From contig NZ_SJPT01000005.1 in the NCBI RefSeq assembly GCF_007860095.1, forward strand, positions 616,368-680,367: 64,000 bases of DNA, read 5' to 3'. Source of the DNA: Novipirellula galeiformis (GTDB lineage: Bacteria > Planctomycetota > Planctomycetia > Pirellulales > Pirellulaceae). Under the pieces are notes generated by a model. The model had not been told where the DNA came from. It saw nothing but the letters and a program-made list of their open reading frames with translations, and ran no database searches. The stretch's first letter is position 1; each line of letters begins with the position of its first letter. Shown here piece by piece: positions 7,556-15,193 of the stretch. The position numbers and the translations under genes are program-made.

Positions 7556-8014
7556 CGGATCATGGCGGCGGTGGATCCCGATCCGACGGAAATCGATAGG
7601 GATGCACTGAACGCGTTGATTCTGAATCTTTCCGCATCGATGGCAGAGGAAAACGACGCGGAGCTGCACATCGATCATGCTTGGACGCTATTCTGAGAAT
7701 CGATCATGCAGGGACGAGCACAAATGACGGAGTCAGAGATTCCCGGGTACATTCAAGAGGAGTCGGAGCGGCATCAGGCACTTTTGGATGTCTTGATAGA
7801 GAAACACACGGACGGTGCGGCACAGGTTCACATGGTCAAAGGAATTGCCTCGTCCGCGATCCCTGAAATGGGCAAGGCCCAGAAAGCCGACTTGCTCGTG
7901 ATGGGAACGGTGTGCCGGACCGGCATCCCAGTTTTCTTCATCGGGAATACCGCGGAAAAGATACTCGATGAAATCGACCGTTCCGTGTTGACCGTCAAAC
8001 CAGCGACGTTTTAG
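7556..8014 (+). pseudogene. UspA universal stress protein, 5'-truncated with an in-frame stop
   Basis: Only one Usp domain, similar to the second domain of tandem UspA proteins, remains. Frame +2 reads RIMAAVDPDP, NALILNLSASMAEEND and ELHIDHAW, then hits TGA at 7694-7696 and continues in the same frame as ESIMQGRAQMTESEI to a natural stop after VLTVKPATF. In relatives the TGA position is normally Gly, so one GGA to TGA change would explain it. The N-terminal domain and start are missing, replaced by a 14-bp repeat array. A downstream ATG at 7706 could give 102 aa, including the ATP-loop-like GTVCRTGIPVFFIGNTAEKI (usual motif GxxGxxG...GS), but not a complete domain. Confidence 0.75.
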
Positions 8015-8061
8015 TCGCCGCTGACGTTCGACTGATCGATCGATAAAGACCTCGCCGGAGC

Positions 8062-9777
8062 GTGCGATTGGGATCTGGAAACGTCTTTTACGAGTTTGCG
8101 CTATTGCTGGCGGCAGCCGGTGTTCTGGGCTTTGTTGCGCATTGGCTCAAACAACCGTTGATTGTCGCCTTCATCGCGGTTGGAATCCTAGTCGGACCGG
8201 CGGGCTTGAAATGGGTTTCCATCGGCAGCGAAATCGACCTGCTGGCGAAGACCGGCATTGCACTGTTGTTGTTCACGGTCGGCTTAAAGTTGGACTTGAA
8301 CGTGATTCGCACGATGGGGCCCGTGTCGCTAGCCACCGGCTTGGGACAGGTGACGTTCACGTCGGTGATTGGCTACTTGCTCTGCCTTGTCATGGGGTTT
8401 TCGCATCTGGCCTCGCTCTACGTGGCCGTTGCGTTGACGTTCTCCAGCACGATCATCATCGTCAAATTGTTGTCGGACAAACGCGAGATTGACTCGTTGC
8501 ATGGACGCATTGCCATCGGTTTTTTGATCGTCCAAGACTTGGTGGTGGTCTTGGTGATGATCGCGCTGACCGCGTTCGGGGCCAGCACCGGCGTCCACTG
8601 GGTGCAGGGCATCTCGTTGGTCGTTGTCAAAGGAATCGGTTTGCTGGTCGCCGTCGGTCTGCTGATGCGTTACGTGCTGCCGAAGCTGTATCATCATGCG
8701 GCTCGTTCGGCCGAATTACTGACGACGCTAGCGATCGGGTGGGCGGTCGCGCTGGCGGCGATCGGTGATTGGCTGGGGTTCAGCAAAGAGGTCGGTGCGT
8801 TCTTAGCAGGTGTGTCGCTTGCTGGGTTGCCGCACCGGGAAGCTCTCGGGTCGCGTCTGATCGGCCTACGCGACTTCTTGCTGCTGTTCTTCTTTGTCGA
8901 TCTAGGTGCCCATCTCAAACTCAGTTTGCTCGGATCGCAACTGCTGCCGTCGCTGGCTCTATCGTTGTTCGTGCTGGTCGGCAATCCGCTGATCGTGATC
9001 ATCATTATGGGACGGATGGGGTACCGAAAACGAACGGGCTTCCTGGCCGGATTGACGGTCGCCCAGATCAGCGAGTTTTCCTTGATGCTTGGTGCACTGG
9101 GAAAAGACCTCGGGCATATATCCGGTGAAGTCTTGGGGCTGATCACACTCGTGGGCTTGATCACGATCACACTGTCTACCTACCTGATTCTCTACTCGCA
9201 CCCGTTGTATGACTGGCTTGCTCCCTTCATGTCCTGGTCCGAGAAGAAAAATCCGTTTCGCGAAGTTGAACTGGAAACGACCGTCGAGCCCTCACGAGGT
9301 TTTGACACGATCGTGTTTGGTCTGGGGCGTTTTGGGAATCATCTTTCTCGCGAACTGACCGAGCGAGGGCAACGTGTGTTGGGAGTCGACTTTGATCCCG
9401 ATGTGGTGCATCGGCTCCGCGAGTCGGGACACTCGGTCGTCTACGGCGATGCGGAAGACCCCGAGTTTGCATCGACGCTGCCGCTCTCGCACACGCGTTG
9501 GGTGGTCAGTTCGGTGCCGCAGGTTTCGGTCAATCTCGCCTTAGTGCACGCGTTGTCTCGCTATGGCTATACCGGATCGATCGCCGCGACCGCGCACAAC
9601 GAACGTGACGCCTCTACATTAAGCAATGCAAGAGTCAACTTGATCCTGCTGCCATTCTCGGACGCCGCCAAAGAAGCCATCGACCAACTCGGCGAATCGG
9701 AGCCGAGGAAATCTGTCGCCGGATCACCGCAAAGCAGGACCAATGAGCCGTTCGACGACCACGACGCTCATCCCTAA
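8062..9777 (+). CDS. CPA2-family cation/proton antiporter (Kef-like) with RCK/TrkA-N domain
   Basis: A 571-aa integral membrane transporter that exchanges Na+ or K+ for protons. Residues about 1-390 form 12-13 membrane helices of the Na+/H+ exchanger fold, with family landmarks GILVGPAGL, LLLFTVGLKLD, TFSSTIIIVKLLSDK and GFLIVQDL. From about 415 a Rossmann TrkA-N nucleotide-binding domain follows (DTIVFGLGRFGNHLSREL...VDFDP), which gates related transporters by NAD(H). The frame opens with GTG at 8062; a TTG at 8068 has GGAG eight bases upstream and may be the true start. It lies 54 bp ahead of the Mrp-like operon and probably shares its role in cation or pH homeostasis. Confidence 0.88.
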   Translation: MRLGSGNVFYEFALLLAAAGVLGFVAHWLKQPLIVAFIAVGILVGPAGLKWVSIGSEIDLLAKTGIALLLFTVGLKLDLNVIRTMGPVSLATGLGQVTFTSVIGYLLCLVMGFSHLASLYVAVALTFSSTIIIVKLLSDKREIDSLHGRIAIGFLIVQDLVVVLVMIALTAFGASTGVHWVQGISLVVVKGIGLLVAVGLLMRYVLPKLYHHAARSAELLTTLAIGWAVALAAIGDWLGFSKEVGAFLAGVSLAGLPHREALGSRLIGLRDFLLLFFFVDLGAHLKLSLLGSQLLPSLALSLFVLVGNPLIVIIIMGRMGYRKRTGFLAGLTVAQISEFSLMLGALGKDLGHISGEVLGLITLVGLITITLSTYLILYSHPLYDWLAPFMSWSEKKNPFREVELETTVEPSRGFDTIVFGLGRFGNHLSRELTERGQRVLGVDFDPDVVHRLRESGHSVVYGDAEDPEFASTLPLSHTRWVVSSVPQVSVNLALVHALSRYGYTGSIAATAHNERDASTLSNARVNLILLPFSDAAKEAIDQLGESEPRKSVAGSPQSRTNEPFDDHDAHP

Positions 9778-9831
9778 TCAAGAGCCGCAAACATCAACGT
9801 GGTGCACCACGGCTACGCGTATAATGCGGTG

Positions 9832-10326
9832 ATGAGATTCATGGTGACATTGATCGTTTTGGCCGGTTTATGGGCATCGCTAACCGAGGCGAGCGGCGAT
9901 TCGTGGATCGTCGGTGGCCCCGTCGTTTTGGCAGCATCGCTATTTGCGGTGCACTTGGCGTCTGAGGATCGCTGGCGGTGGTCCGTTATGGGCTTGTTCG
10001 CGTTCGGCCCCCATTTCGTCCGCTCGTCGATTGTGGGCGGGATCGACGTCGCTTGGCGGTCGATGCACCCGCGTTTGCCCATTGATCCACAGATGATCGC
10101 GTACCCATTACGTTTGCCCGCCGGTACGTCGCGAACGTTCTTTATGAACGTGGTGAACCTGTTGCCGGGAACGGTCAGTGTGGACGTTCGCAAGGATGTA
10201 CTTTCCGTGCACGTGATTAATGTCAATCCGCCGGTGCAGCGGGAACTGAGAACTCTGGAAGACGCCGTTGCAAGCATGTTTGCCATCCGGCTCAATCCGC
10301 TTGGCGAGCAGGGAGAGAGCGTATGA
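9832..10326 (+). CDS. mrpE: Mrp antiporter subunit E (MnhE/MbhA-like)
   Basis: A 164-aa subunit of the multisubunit cation/proton antiporter. Two or three N-terminal helices are followed by the conserved cytoplasmic region with WRSMHPRLPIDPQM, LPAGTSRTFFMNVVNLLPGTVSVD and the RTLED tail typical of MnhE. The ATG at 9832 places the first helix immediately after the start; an upstream in-frame ATG-like start at 9799 is unlikely. It opens a nine-gene run in which each gene overlaps or nearly touches the next, and corresponds to the first gene of archaeal mbh operons. Confidence 0.88.
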   Translation: MRFMVTLIVLAGLWASLTEASGDSWIVGGPVVLAASLFAVHLASEDRWRWSVMGLFAFGPHFVRSSIVGGIDVAWRSMHPRLPIDPQMIAYPLRLPAGTSRTFFMNVVNLLPGTVSVDVRKDVLSVHVINVNPPVQRELRTLEDAVASMFAIRLNPLGEQGESV

Positions 10327-10589
10327 CGCATACGTTGTTGCTGCTTGTGGTGGTGTTATTGGCAAGCATGATTGCGGGACTCGTCCGCGTGGTGCGTGGG
10401 CCCACGGCCTCGGATCGAATGCTGGCAGCACAGTTGATGGGCACGACGGGAGTCGCCGTTATCTTGTTGCTTTCCGAAGCGACCTCGCGACCGGCATTGC
10501 TGGATGTGGCGTTGGTGTTCGCGTTGTTGGCCGCGGTTACCGGAATCGCATTTGTCCAGCGTTATCAGGCAATGGAAACGGGTGAGTAG
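10323..10589 (+). CDS. mrpF: Mrp antiporter subunit F (MnhF/MbhB-like)
   Basis: An 88-aa, three-helix membrane protein. The MrpF signature GPTASDRMLA lies between helices 1 and 2, and helix 3 ends in FVQRY. The start overlaps the end of mrpE by 4 bp (ATGA type), implying translational coupling. The subunit belongs to the small-subunit half of the Mrp complex, which surrounds the cation path in known structures. Confidence 0.9.
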   Translation: MTHTLLLLVVVLLASMIAGLVRVVRGPTASDRMLAAQLMGTTGVAVILLLSEATSRPALLDVALVFALLAAVTGIAFVQRYQAMETGE

Positions 10590-10591
10590 GA

Positions 10592-10894
10592 ATGAGCATC
10601 CTCGACATTACGTCCATCGTCTTGATCGCAACCGGTTGTCTGTTCTTCATCGCGGGCAGCGTCGGCATGTTGCGTCTTCCCGATGTGTTCACGCGGCTAC
10701 ACGCGACGACGAAAGCCGACAATGTCGGTTTGGGGCTATTGGTGATGGGGTTATTGCTGCGATCGGGATCGATATTCATCGCGTCCAAGCTGGTGTTGAT
10801 CTGGATGCTAGTTTTGGTCGCAGGCGCAACGACGTGCCACTTGATTGCGAGGTCGGCAGTACGCCGTGGCGAGCGACCGTGGAGTAAGCGATGA
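10592..10894 (+). CDS. mrpG: Mrp antiporter subunit G (MnhG/MbhC-like)
   Basis: A 100-aa membrane protein with three helices. The family motif around helices 1-2 is clear: GSVGMLRLPDVFTRLHATTKADNVG (residues about 23-47), with a following hydrophobic pair. It starts 2 bp after mrpF and overlaps the next gene. The basic tail is RRGERPWSKR. Confidence 0.9.
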   Translation: MSILDITSIVLIATGCLFFIAGSVGMLRLPDVFTRLHATTKADNVGLGLLVMGLLLRSGSIFIASKLVLIWMLVLVAGATTCHLIARSAVRRGERPWSKR

Positions 10895-11178
10895 ACAGTC
10901 TGTTGTGGATTTTGGACATCACGCTGTGCGGAAGCCTGATTTGGTTGGCATGCCAGACGCTTGCCACTGCCGATCTATTCAAGGCGATTGTGCTGTTCAT
11001 CATGCTGGGCCTCGTCATGGCTTTGGCTTGGGCGCGGCTCGACGCCCCTGATATTGCGTTGGCCGAAGCGGCGATTGGTGCGGGGTTGACCGGAGCCTTG
11101 TTGCTTTCGACGTTGGCGGCAATCACGAAGCCTCCTGCCCCGAGGACGCCGTCCGAGAAGACGGAGGTTGATGCATGA
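10891..11178 (+). CDS. Stand-alone DUF4040/MbhD-like subunit (equivalent to part of MrpA)
   Basis: A 95-aa, three-helix protein of the DUF4040 (MbhD) family. In canonical bacterial Mrp systems this segment is fused near the C-terminus of MrpA; here it is a free gene, as in archaeal mbh operons. The diagnostic stretch is LDAPDIALAEAAIGAGLTGA, carrying a conserved acidic residue in a membrane helix. It overlaps mrpG by 4 bp and the next gene by 4 bp. The short tail KPPAPRTPSEKTEVDA is hydrophilic. Confidence 0.85.
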   Translation: MNSLLWILDITLCGSLIWLACQTLATADLFKAIVLFIMLGLVMALAWARLDAPDIALAEAAIGAGLTGALLLSTLAAITKPPAPRTPSEKTEVDA

Positions 11179-11909
11179 GCCAACCGCCCCCCGTAGCACT
11201 CATCAACATTGCGTTTGCCATCGTCGTCGCGGCGATGATTGGCATCCTGGGGATCGCGATCTTCAGCCTGCCAAGCGAAGCGGTCGGGTTGTCCGGGGCG
11301 GTGGAAGCTGAACTTGACCAGGCCGGTGCCAAGAACCCGGTCACCGCGGTGCTGTTGAACTTTCGCGGCTACGACACGATGTTGGAGATCGTGGTGTTGT
11401 TGCTGGCCGTGATCGGTACACGCGTATTGACCACTGCCGATGCGTCGCTTGAGGTCGAGCGAAACCGATCCGTCAATCCGGTGCTGCTCGGTTTCATTCG
11501 CATCCTTGCACCCGTGATGATTGTCGTTGCCGGATATCTGCTGTGGGTTGGTGGACACGCACCGGGCGGCGCCTTTCAAGCAGCCGCGGTGTTGGCCGCG
11601 ATGGGCGTGCTGTTGAAACTTGGTGGCGTGCCGTGGACGCGAAACCTATCCCAGCGCGGCGAGCGACTTCTGCTGGTGGCGGGGCTGGCCGTATTTCTCG
11701 TCGTGGCGACCGCAGTCATGCTGACAAGCCAGCGAAACCTGTTGCAGTATCCGCCCTCGGCAGCCAAGACGCTGATTCTGTTGATTGAATCGGCAGCCGC
11801 CGTTTCGATCGCTGCGATCTTGCTGGCACTGTTTGGCTCCGGAACGCTTCGAGAAACGCAATCGCCTGTGCCCCGCGACGAGATTCCCCGCGACGAGGCT
11901 GCGCCGTGA
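11175..11909 (+). CDS. mrpB: MbhE-MrpB fusion subunit
   Basis: A 244-aa membrane protein in two parts. Residues 1 to about 85 match the MbhE-like end of MrpA (helix, then NPVTAVLLNFRGYDTMLEIV, helix). From about 95 an MnhB domain follows: RILAPVMIVVAGYLLWVGGHAPGGAFQAAAV, and helices to residue 230. Canonical MrpB has only the second part (about 140 aa), and Mbh has the parts as separate genes E and F, so this is a fusion. It overlaps its neighbours by 4 bp on both sides. Confidence 0.82.
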   Translation: MSQPPPVALINIAFAIVVAAMIGILGIAIFSLPSEAVGLSGAVEAELDQAGAKNPVTAVLLNFRGYDTMLEIVVLLLAVIGTRVLTTADASLEVERNRSVNPVLLGFIRILAPVMIVVAGYLLWVGGHAPGGAFQAAAVLAAMGVLLKLGGVPWTRNLSQRGERLLLVAGLAVFLVVATAVMLTSQRNLLQYPPSAAKTLILLIESAAAVSIAAILLALFGSGTLRETQSPVPRDEIPRDEAAP

Positions 11910-12232
11910 CGATTGCCACTCTGTATGCCGTTTGTGGAGTCATGCTGTTTGGCATCGGGTTCTATGGCGTCGTCATCTGCCGACATTTGCTCCGTAAAGT
12001 GATTTCATTGAATCTGATGGGCAGTGGCACGTTCCTTGTCCTTGTCGCGTTGGCTCATCGGACTCCCGATGGACAGCCCGATTCGGTGCCGCACGCGATG
12101 GTGTTAACCGGGCTGGTCGTTTCGGTCAGTGCGACGGCGCTCGCATTGGCGTCGCTTCGTCGCTTTCACCGCGAGACTCAGCGGACCGAACTTTCCCTGC
12201 ATGCGGAAAGGCGGGGAACGGATGACGCCTGA
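11906..12232 (+). CDS. mrpC: Mrp antiporter subunit C (NuoK-like)
   Basis: A 108-aa, three-helix NuoK/MnhC family protein. It has the N-terminal helix LYAVCGVMLFGIGFYGVV and the loop RHLLRKVISLNLMGSG typical of MrpC, then the motif LTGLVVSVSATALALASLRR in helix 3. The start is GTG, overlapping the previous gene by 4 bp, and the end overlaps the next start by 11 bp. NuoK-like subunits supply acidic residues to the proton path in complex I relatives. Confidence 0.88.
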   Translation: MTIATLYAVCGVMLFGIGFYGVVICRHLLRKVISLNLMGSGTFLVLVALAHRTPDGQPDSVPHAMVLTGLVVSVSATALALASLRRFHRETQRTELSLHAERRGTDDA

Positions 12233-13700
12233 ACTTGCGATGGTCGGACTAATCACGTTGCCGCTGGCCGCAGGTATCATTGCGTTTGTCGTGCGCCGAG
12301 TTGCGGTGGTGCTGACGATCGTCGTGGCGAGCGTGCAAATTGTGCTGGCGGGCCACCTCGCACATTCGGTGTTTTACCAGGGGAGACTGCGGTACGAAGT
12401 CGGTGGTTGGGGGGCACCGCTAGGGATTGACTTGTATGTGGACGGTCTGAGCGCATTGATGTTACTGATGACGGCGTTGGTGGGACTGGCCATCGTCGTA
12501 TACTCACCTTCGTACTTCGCGCACCCTCGCAGCCACCACTCAGGCGAGTACTTTTGGCCGTTGTGCCTATTTTTGTTCGCGTCGCTCAACGCGTTGTTTC
12601 TGGCCGGAGACTTATTCAATCTGTATGTGACCTTGGAATTGCTGACGTTGACGGCGGTCGCATTGATCGGTTTGGCAGGCACCGTCGATGCGTTGGCAGC
12701 TGCGCTGCGGTACTTGATCGTAGCGGTTACCGCATCGCTATTCTTTTTGCTGGGGGTGGCGCTACTCTACAGCAGCTATGGAACGGTCGATCTGCATCTG
12801 TTGGCGACGAAGTTTCAATTCGACTTGCCGAGCCGTTGTTCGATCGTTTTGATTGCCGTCGGATTGTTATTGAAAACGGCCTTGTTTCCGCTTCACTATT
12901 GGTTGCCGCCGGCCCATGCGGCCGCGCCCTCCCCGGCCAGTGCTCTGTTGTCAGGTTTGGTGCTGAAATCTTCGTTTTACGTGTTGCTACGGCTGTGGTT
13001 CGATGTCTTTCCCTACGCGGACTTGCGATTGGTAGGTCACTTGCTCGGTGTCCTCGGTGCGACTGCGATTCTGTGGGGTTCGATCCAAGCGATTCGCCAA
13101 ACGCATTTGAAGCTGCTGGTCGCCTATTCGACGGTTGCTCAGATCGGGTATCTGTTTCTAGTCTTCTCGCTAACTGTGGAAACGACCATGGCATGGAGTG
13201 GTGCGGTGCTCTTCGCAGCGTCGCATTCATTGGCAAAAGCGGCCGCGTTTTTGGCGGCGGGGTCATTGAAGTACGCTCACGACAGTGACCGCATCGACGA
13301 ACTGGCGGGGGCGGCTCAGCGACAACCCGTGACGATCTTTGCCTTCGCGATCGCCGGCGTCGGTCTGATGGGATTGCCGCCCAGTGGCGGGTTCCTCGCC
13401 AAGTGGATGCTGTTGAATTCCGCTGTCACGTCGGGGCGATGGGGTTACGCCTTGGTGATGCTCAGCGGGGGCGTGCTGGCCGCGATCTACGTGTTTCGCG
13501 TGGTCGCCAAGTCGTTTGAAAACATCGATCCGATCGCGTCCTGTCCGGTCGCAACGCGTCCGATCTCGCCTTGGATGCAATGGACGCCGCTGGCGCTGGC
13601 CGTCGCCTCGCTTGCCTTGGGCGTACTGGCCTATCTGCCACTGGGGTTACTGGAAATCGGGGCGCCGTTTTCGCCAACGAGTGGCGGAGGCACGCCATGA
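12222..13700 (+). CDS. mrpD: Antiporter-like subunit, MrpD/NuoN-M type (first of three)
   Basis: A 492-aa proton-conducting membrane protein with about 14 helices (proton_antipo_M family). The core proton-path motif is LLLKTALFPLHYWLPPAH (Lys in helix 7/8), followed by AAPSPASALLSG and a helix-12 region GVGLMGLPPSGGFLAKW. The ATG at 12222 is preceded by GCGGGGAAC and overlaps mrpC; upstream in-frame ATGs lie inside mrpC. It corresponds to mbhH/mrpD in order. A 4-bp overlap joins it to the next antiporter subunit. Confidence 0.88.
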   Translation: MTPELAMVGLITLPLAAGIIAFVVRRVAVVLTIVVASVQIVLAGHLAHSVFYQGRLRYEVGGWGAPLGIDLYVDGLSALMLLMTALVGLAIVVYSPSYFAHPRSHHSGEYFWPLCLFLFASLNALFLAGDLFNLYVTLELLTLTAVALIGLAGTVDALAAALRYLIVAVTASLFFLLGVALLYSSYGTVDLHLLATKFQFDLPSRCSIVLIAVGLLLKTALFPLHYWLPPAHAAAPSPASALLSGLVLKSSFYVLLRLWFDVFPYADLRLVGHLLGVLGATAILWGSIQAIRQTHLKLLVAYSTVAQIGYLFLVFSLTVETTMAWSGAVLFAASHSLAKAAAFLAAGSLKYAHDSDRIDELAGAAQRQPVTIFAFAIAGVGLMGLPPSGGFLAKWMLLNSAVTSGRWGYALVMLSGGVLAAIYVFRVVAKSFENIDPIASCPVATRPISPWMQWTPLALAVASLALGVLAYLPLGLLEIGAPFSPTSGGGTP

Positions 13701-15193
13701 ACCTGGATCACCTGCTGCCGCTGATGGTCGTCGCCAGTTCGCTGATTCCGGGGCTCGTCATTTTCGCGTTGGGTGAGCAGCGGAAAACGGCGCGCACGAT
13801 TCTCAATCTCGGCGGTGCGTCGGTGAAACTGTTGTTGGTAGCGATGATGCTGTGGGGCGTATCACAAGACCACGTGTACGTGGTGCGTTTTCCCATCACT
13901 CAAAGTATCGACTTCGCCCTACACGCCGATCCGTTCTCTTTACTGTTCGTGACACTGTCGGCCGTGTTGTGGTTTTTGACAACCATTTATGCGATTGGCT
14001 ATCTGGAAAACTTGCCTCACTGTGGGCGTTTCTTTGGCTTTTTCAGTTTGTGTGTGGCGGCGACATCGGGGATCGCTCTGTCGGCCAATCTGCTGACGTT
14101 TTTGGTCTTCTACGAGATGCTAACCCTGACGACGTATCCTTTGGTCGTTCATCGTGGCACCCCAGAGGCGATTCGCGGCGGACGGATCTATTTGGCGTAC
14201 ACGGTTTCCGGTGGTGCGGTGCTGTTGTTGGCAATGGTTTGGCTGCAGTCGATCGTCGGTCCGGTGGAGTTCGTCGTCGGGGGATTCCTGGAGAGTGCCG
14301 GCCACGAGTATCGAAACACGTTTCGCTGGATCTTTGCGTTGTTGATCGTTGGCTTTGGCGTCAAAGCAGCATTGGTCCCGCTGCACGGTTGGCTGCCCGA
14401 AGCGATGGTCGCCCCCGCTCCGGTCAGCGCGCTGTTGCACGCGGTGGCCGTCGTCAAAGCGGGTGCCTTTGGCATCGTACGAGTGGTCTACGACGTCTTC
14501 GGCGTGGAATTCTGTGGAGAGCTTGGCGTCGCGACTCCGTTGGCGATCGCGGCGGCGGTGACGATTTTGTACGGATCGCTGCGGGCGGTTTATCAGAACG
14601 ACTTAAAGCGACGATTGGCCTACTCGACCATCAGCCAGGTTTCTTATATCGCCTTGGGAGCTGCCATTGTCGGACCGATCGCGACCGTTGGCGGGATCGT
14701 GCATCTGGTCCATCAAGGCCTGATGAAGATCACGTTGTTCTTTGCCGCTGGGAATCTGGCGGAAACATTGGGTATTCATGAAGTCAGTGAACTCAATGGA
14801 GTCGGACGACGGATGCCTTGGACGATGTCCGCATTCACGATCGCGGCGTTGGGAATGATCGGCGTCCCACCGATGGCAGGTTTTGTGACCAAGTGGCTGC
14901 TGGGAAGCGGTGCGATCGCCGCGGGGCAATGGTGGGTGGTCGGTGTGTTGGCCGGCAGCACCGTGTTGAACGCGATCTACTTTCTGCCGATTGTGTACGC
15001 CACTTGGTTCAAACCGCCCGACGGTCCGTGGCCGCACGATCACGGACGCGGACGATTTGAAACCCATCTTCTGTTGCTGATCCCGCCGGTTTTGACCGCC
15101 ATCTCCGTGGTCTTGGTTGGACTACTTGCCAGCATGCCGTTCAGTCCGCTGGACTGGGCGCGGCTGATCGTCGAGCGGGAGTACCGACCGTGA
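13697..15193 (+). CDS. Antiporter-like subunit, NuoL/MrpA N-terminal type (second of three)
   Basis: A 498-aa proton-conducting subunit. The core motif GFGVKAALVPLHGWLPEAM followed by VAPAPVSALLHAVAVVKAG (residues about 225-262) is the NuoL/MrpA flavour, with His-Ala in place of LSG. It probably replaces the large N-terminal half of MrpA, which is otherwise absent from this cluster. It lacks the DUF4040/MbhE tail; those pieces are encoded upstream. The start overlaps the previous stop (ATGA) and the stop overlaps the next GTG start. Confidence 0.85.
   Translation: MNLDHLLPLMVVASSLIPGLVIFALGEQRKTARTILNLGGASVKLLLVAMMLWGVSQDHVYVVRFPITQSIDFALHADPFSLLFVTLSAVLWFLTTIYAIGYLENLPHCGRFFGFFSLCVAATSGIALSANLLTFLVFYEMLTLTTYPLVVHRGTPEAIRGGRIYLAYTVSGGAVLLLAMVWLQSIVGPVEFVVGGFLESAGHEYRNTFRWIFALLIVGFGVKAALVPLHGWLPEAMVAPAPVSALLHAVAVVKAGAFGIVRVVYDVFGVEFCGELGVATPLAIAAAVTILYGSLRAVYQNDLKRRLAYSTISQVSYIALGAAIVGPIATVGGIVHLVHQGLMKITLFFAAGNLAETLGIHEVSELNGVGRRMPWTMSAFTIAALGMIGVPPMAGFVTKWLLGSGAIAAGQWWVVGVLAGSTVLNAIYFLPIVYATWFKPPDGPWPHDHGRGRFETHLLLLIPPVLTAISVVLVGLLASMPFSPLDWARLIVEREYRP

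Noticed and set aside
7694..7696. TGA in UspA as a selenocysteine codon
   Set aside because: The position is normally Gly in Usp proteins, no SECIS-like hairpin was found after it, and the 5' truncation shows the gene is decaying.
12554..14781. Large frames overlapping the Mrp subunits in another frame (for example 12554-13288 and 13852-14781)
   Set aside because: They lie wholly within conserved antiporter genes in the wrong frame, with no motif; they are shadows of high-GC coding sequence.
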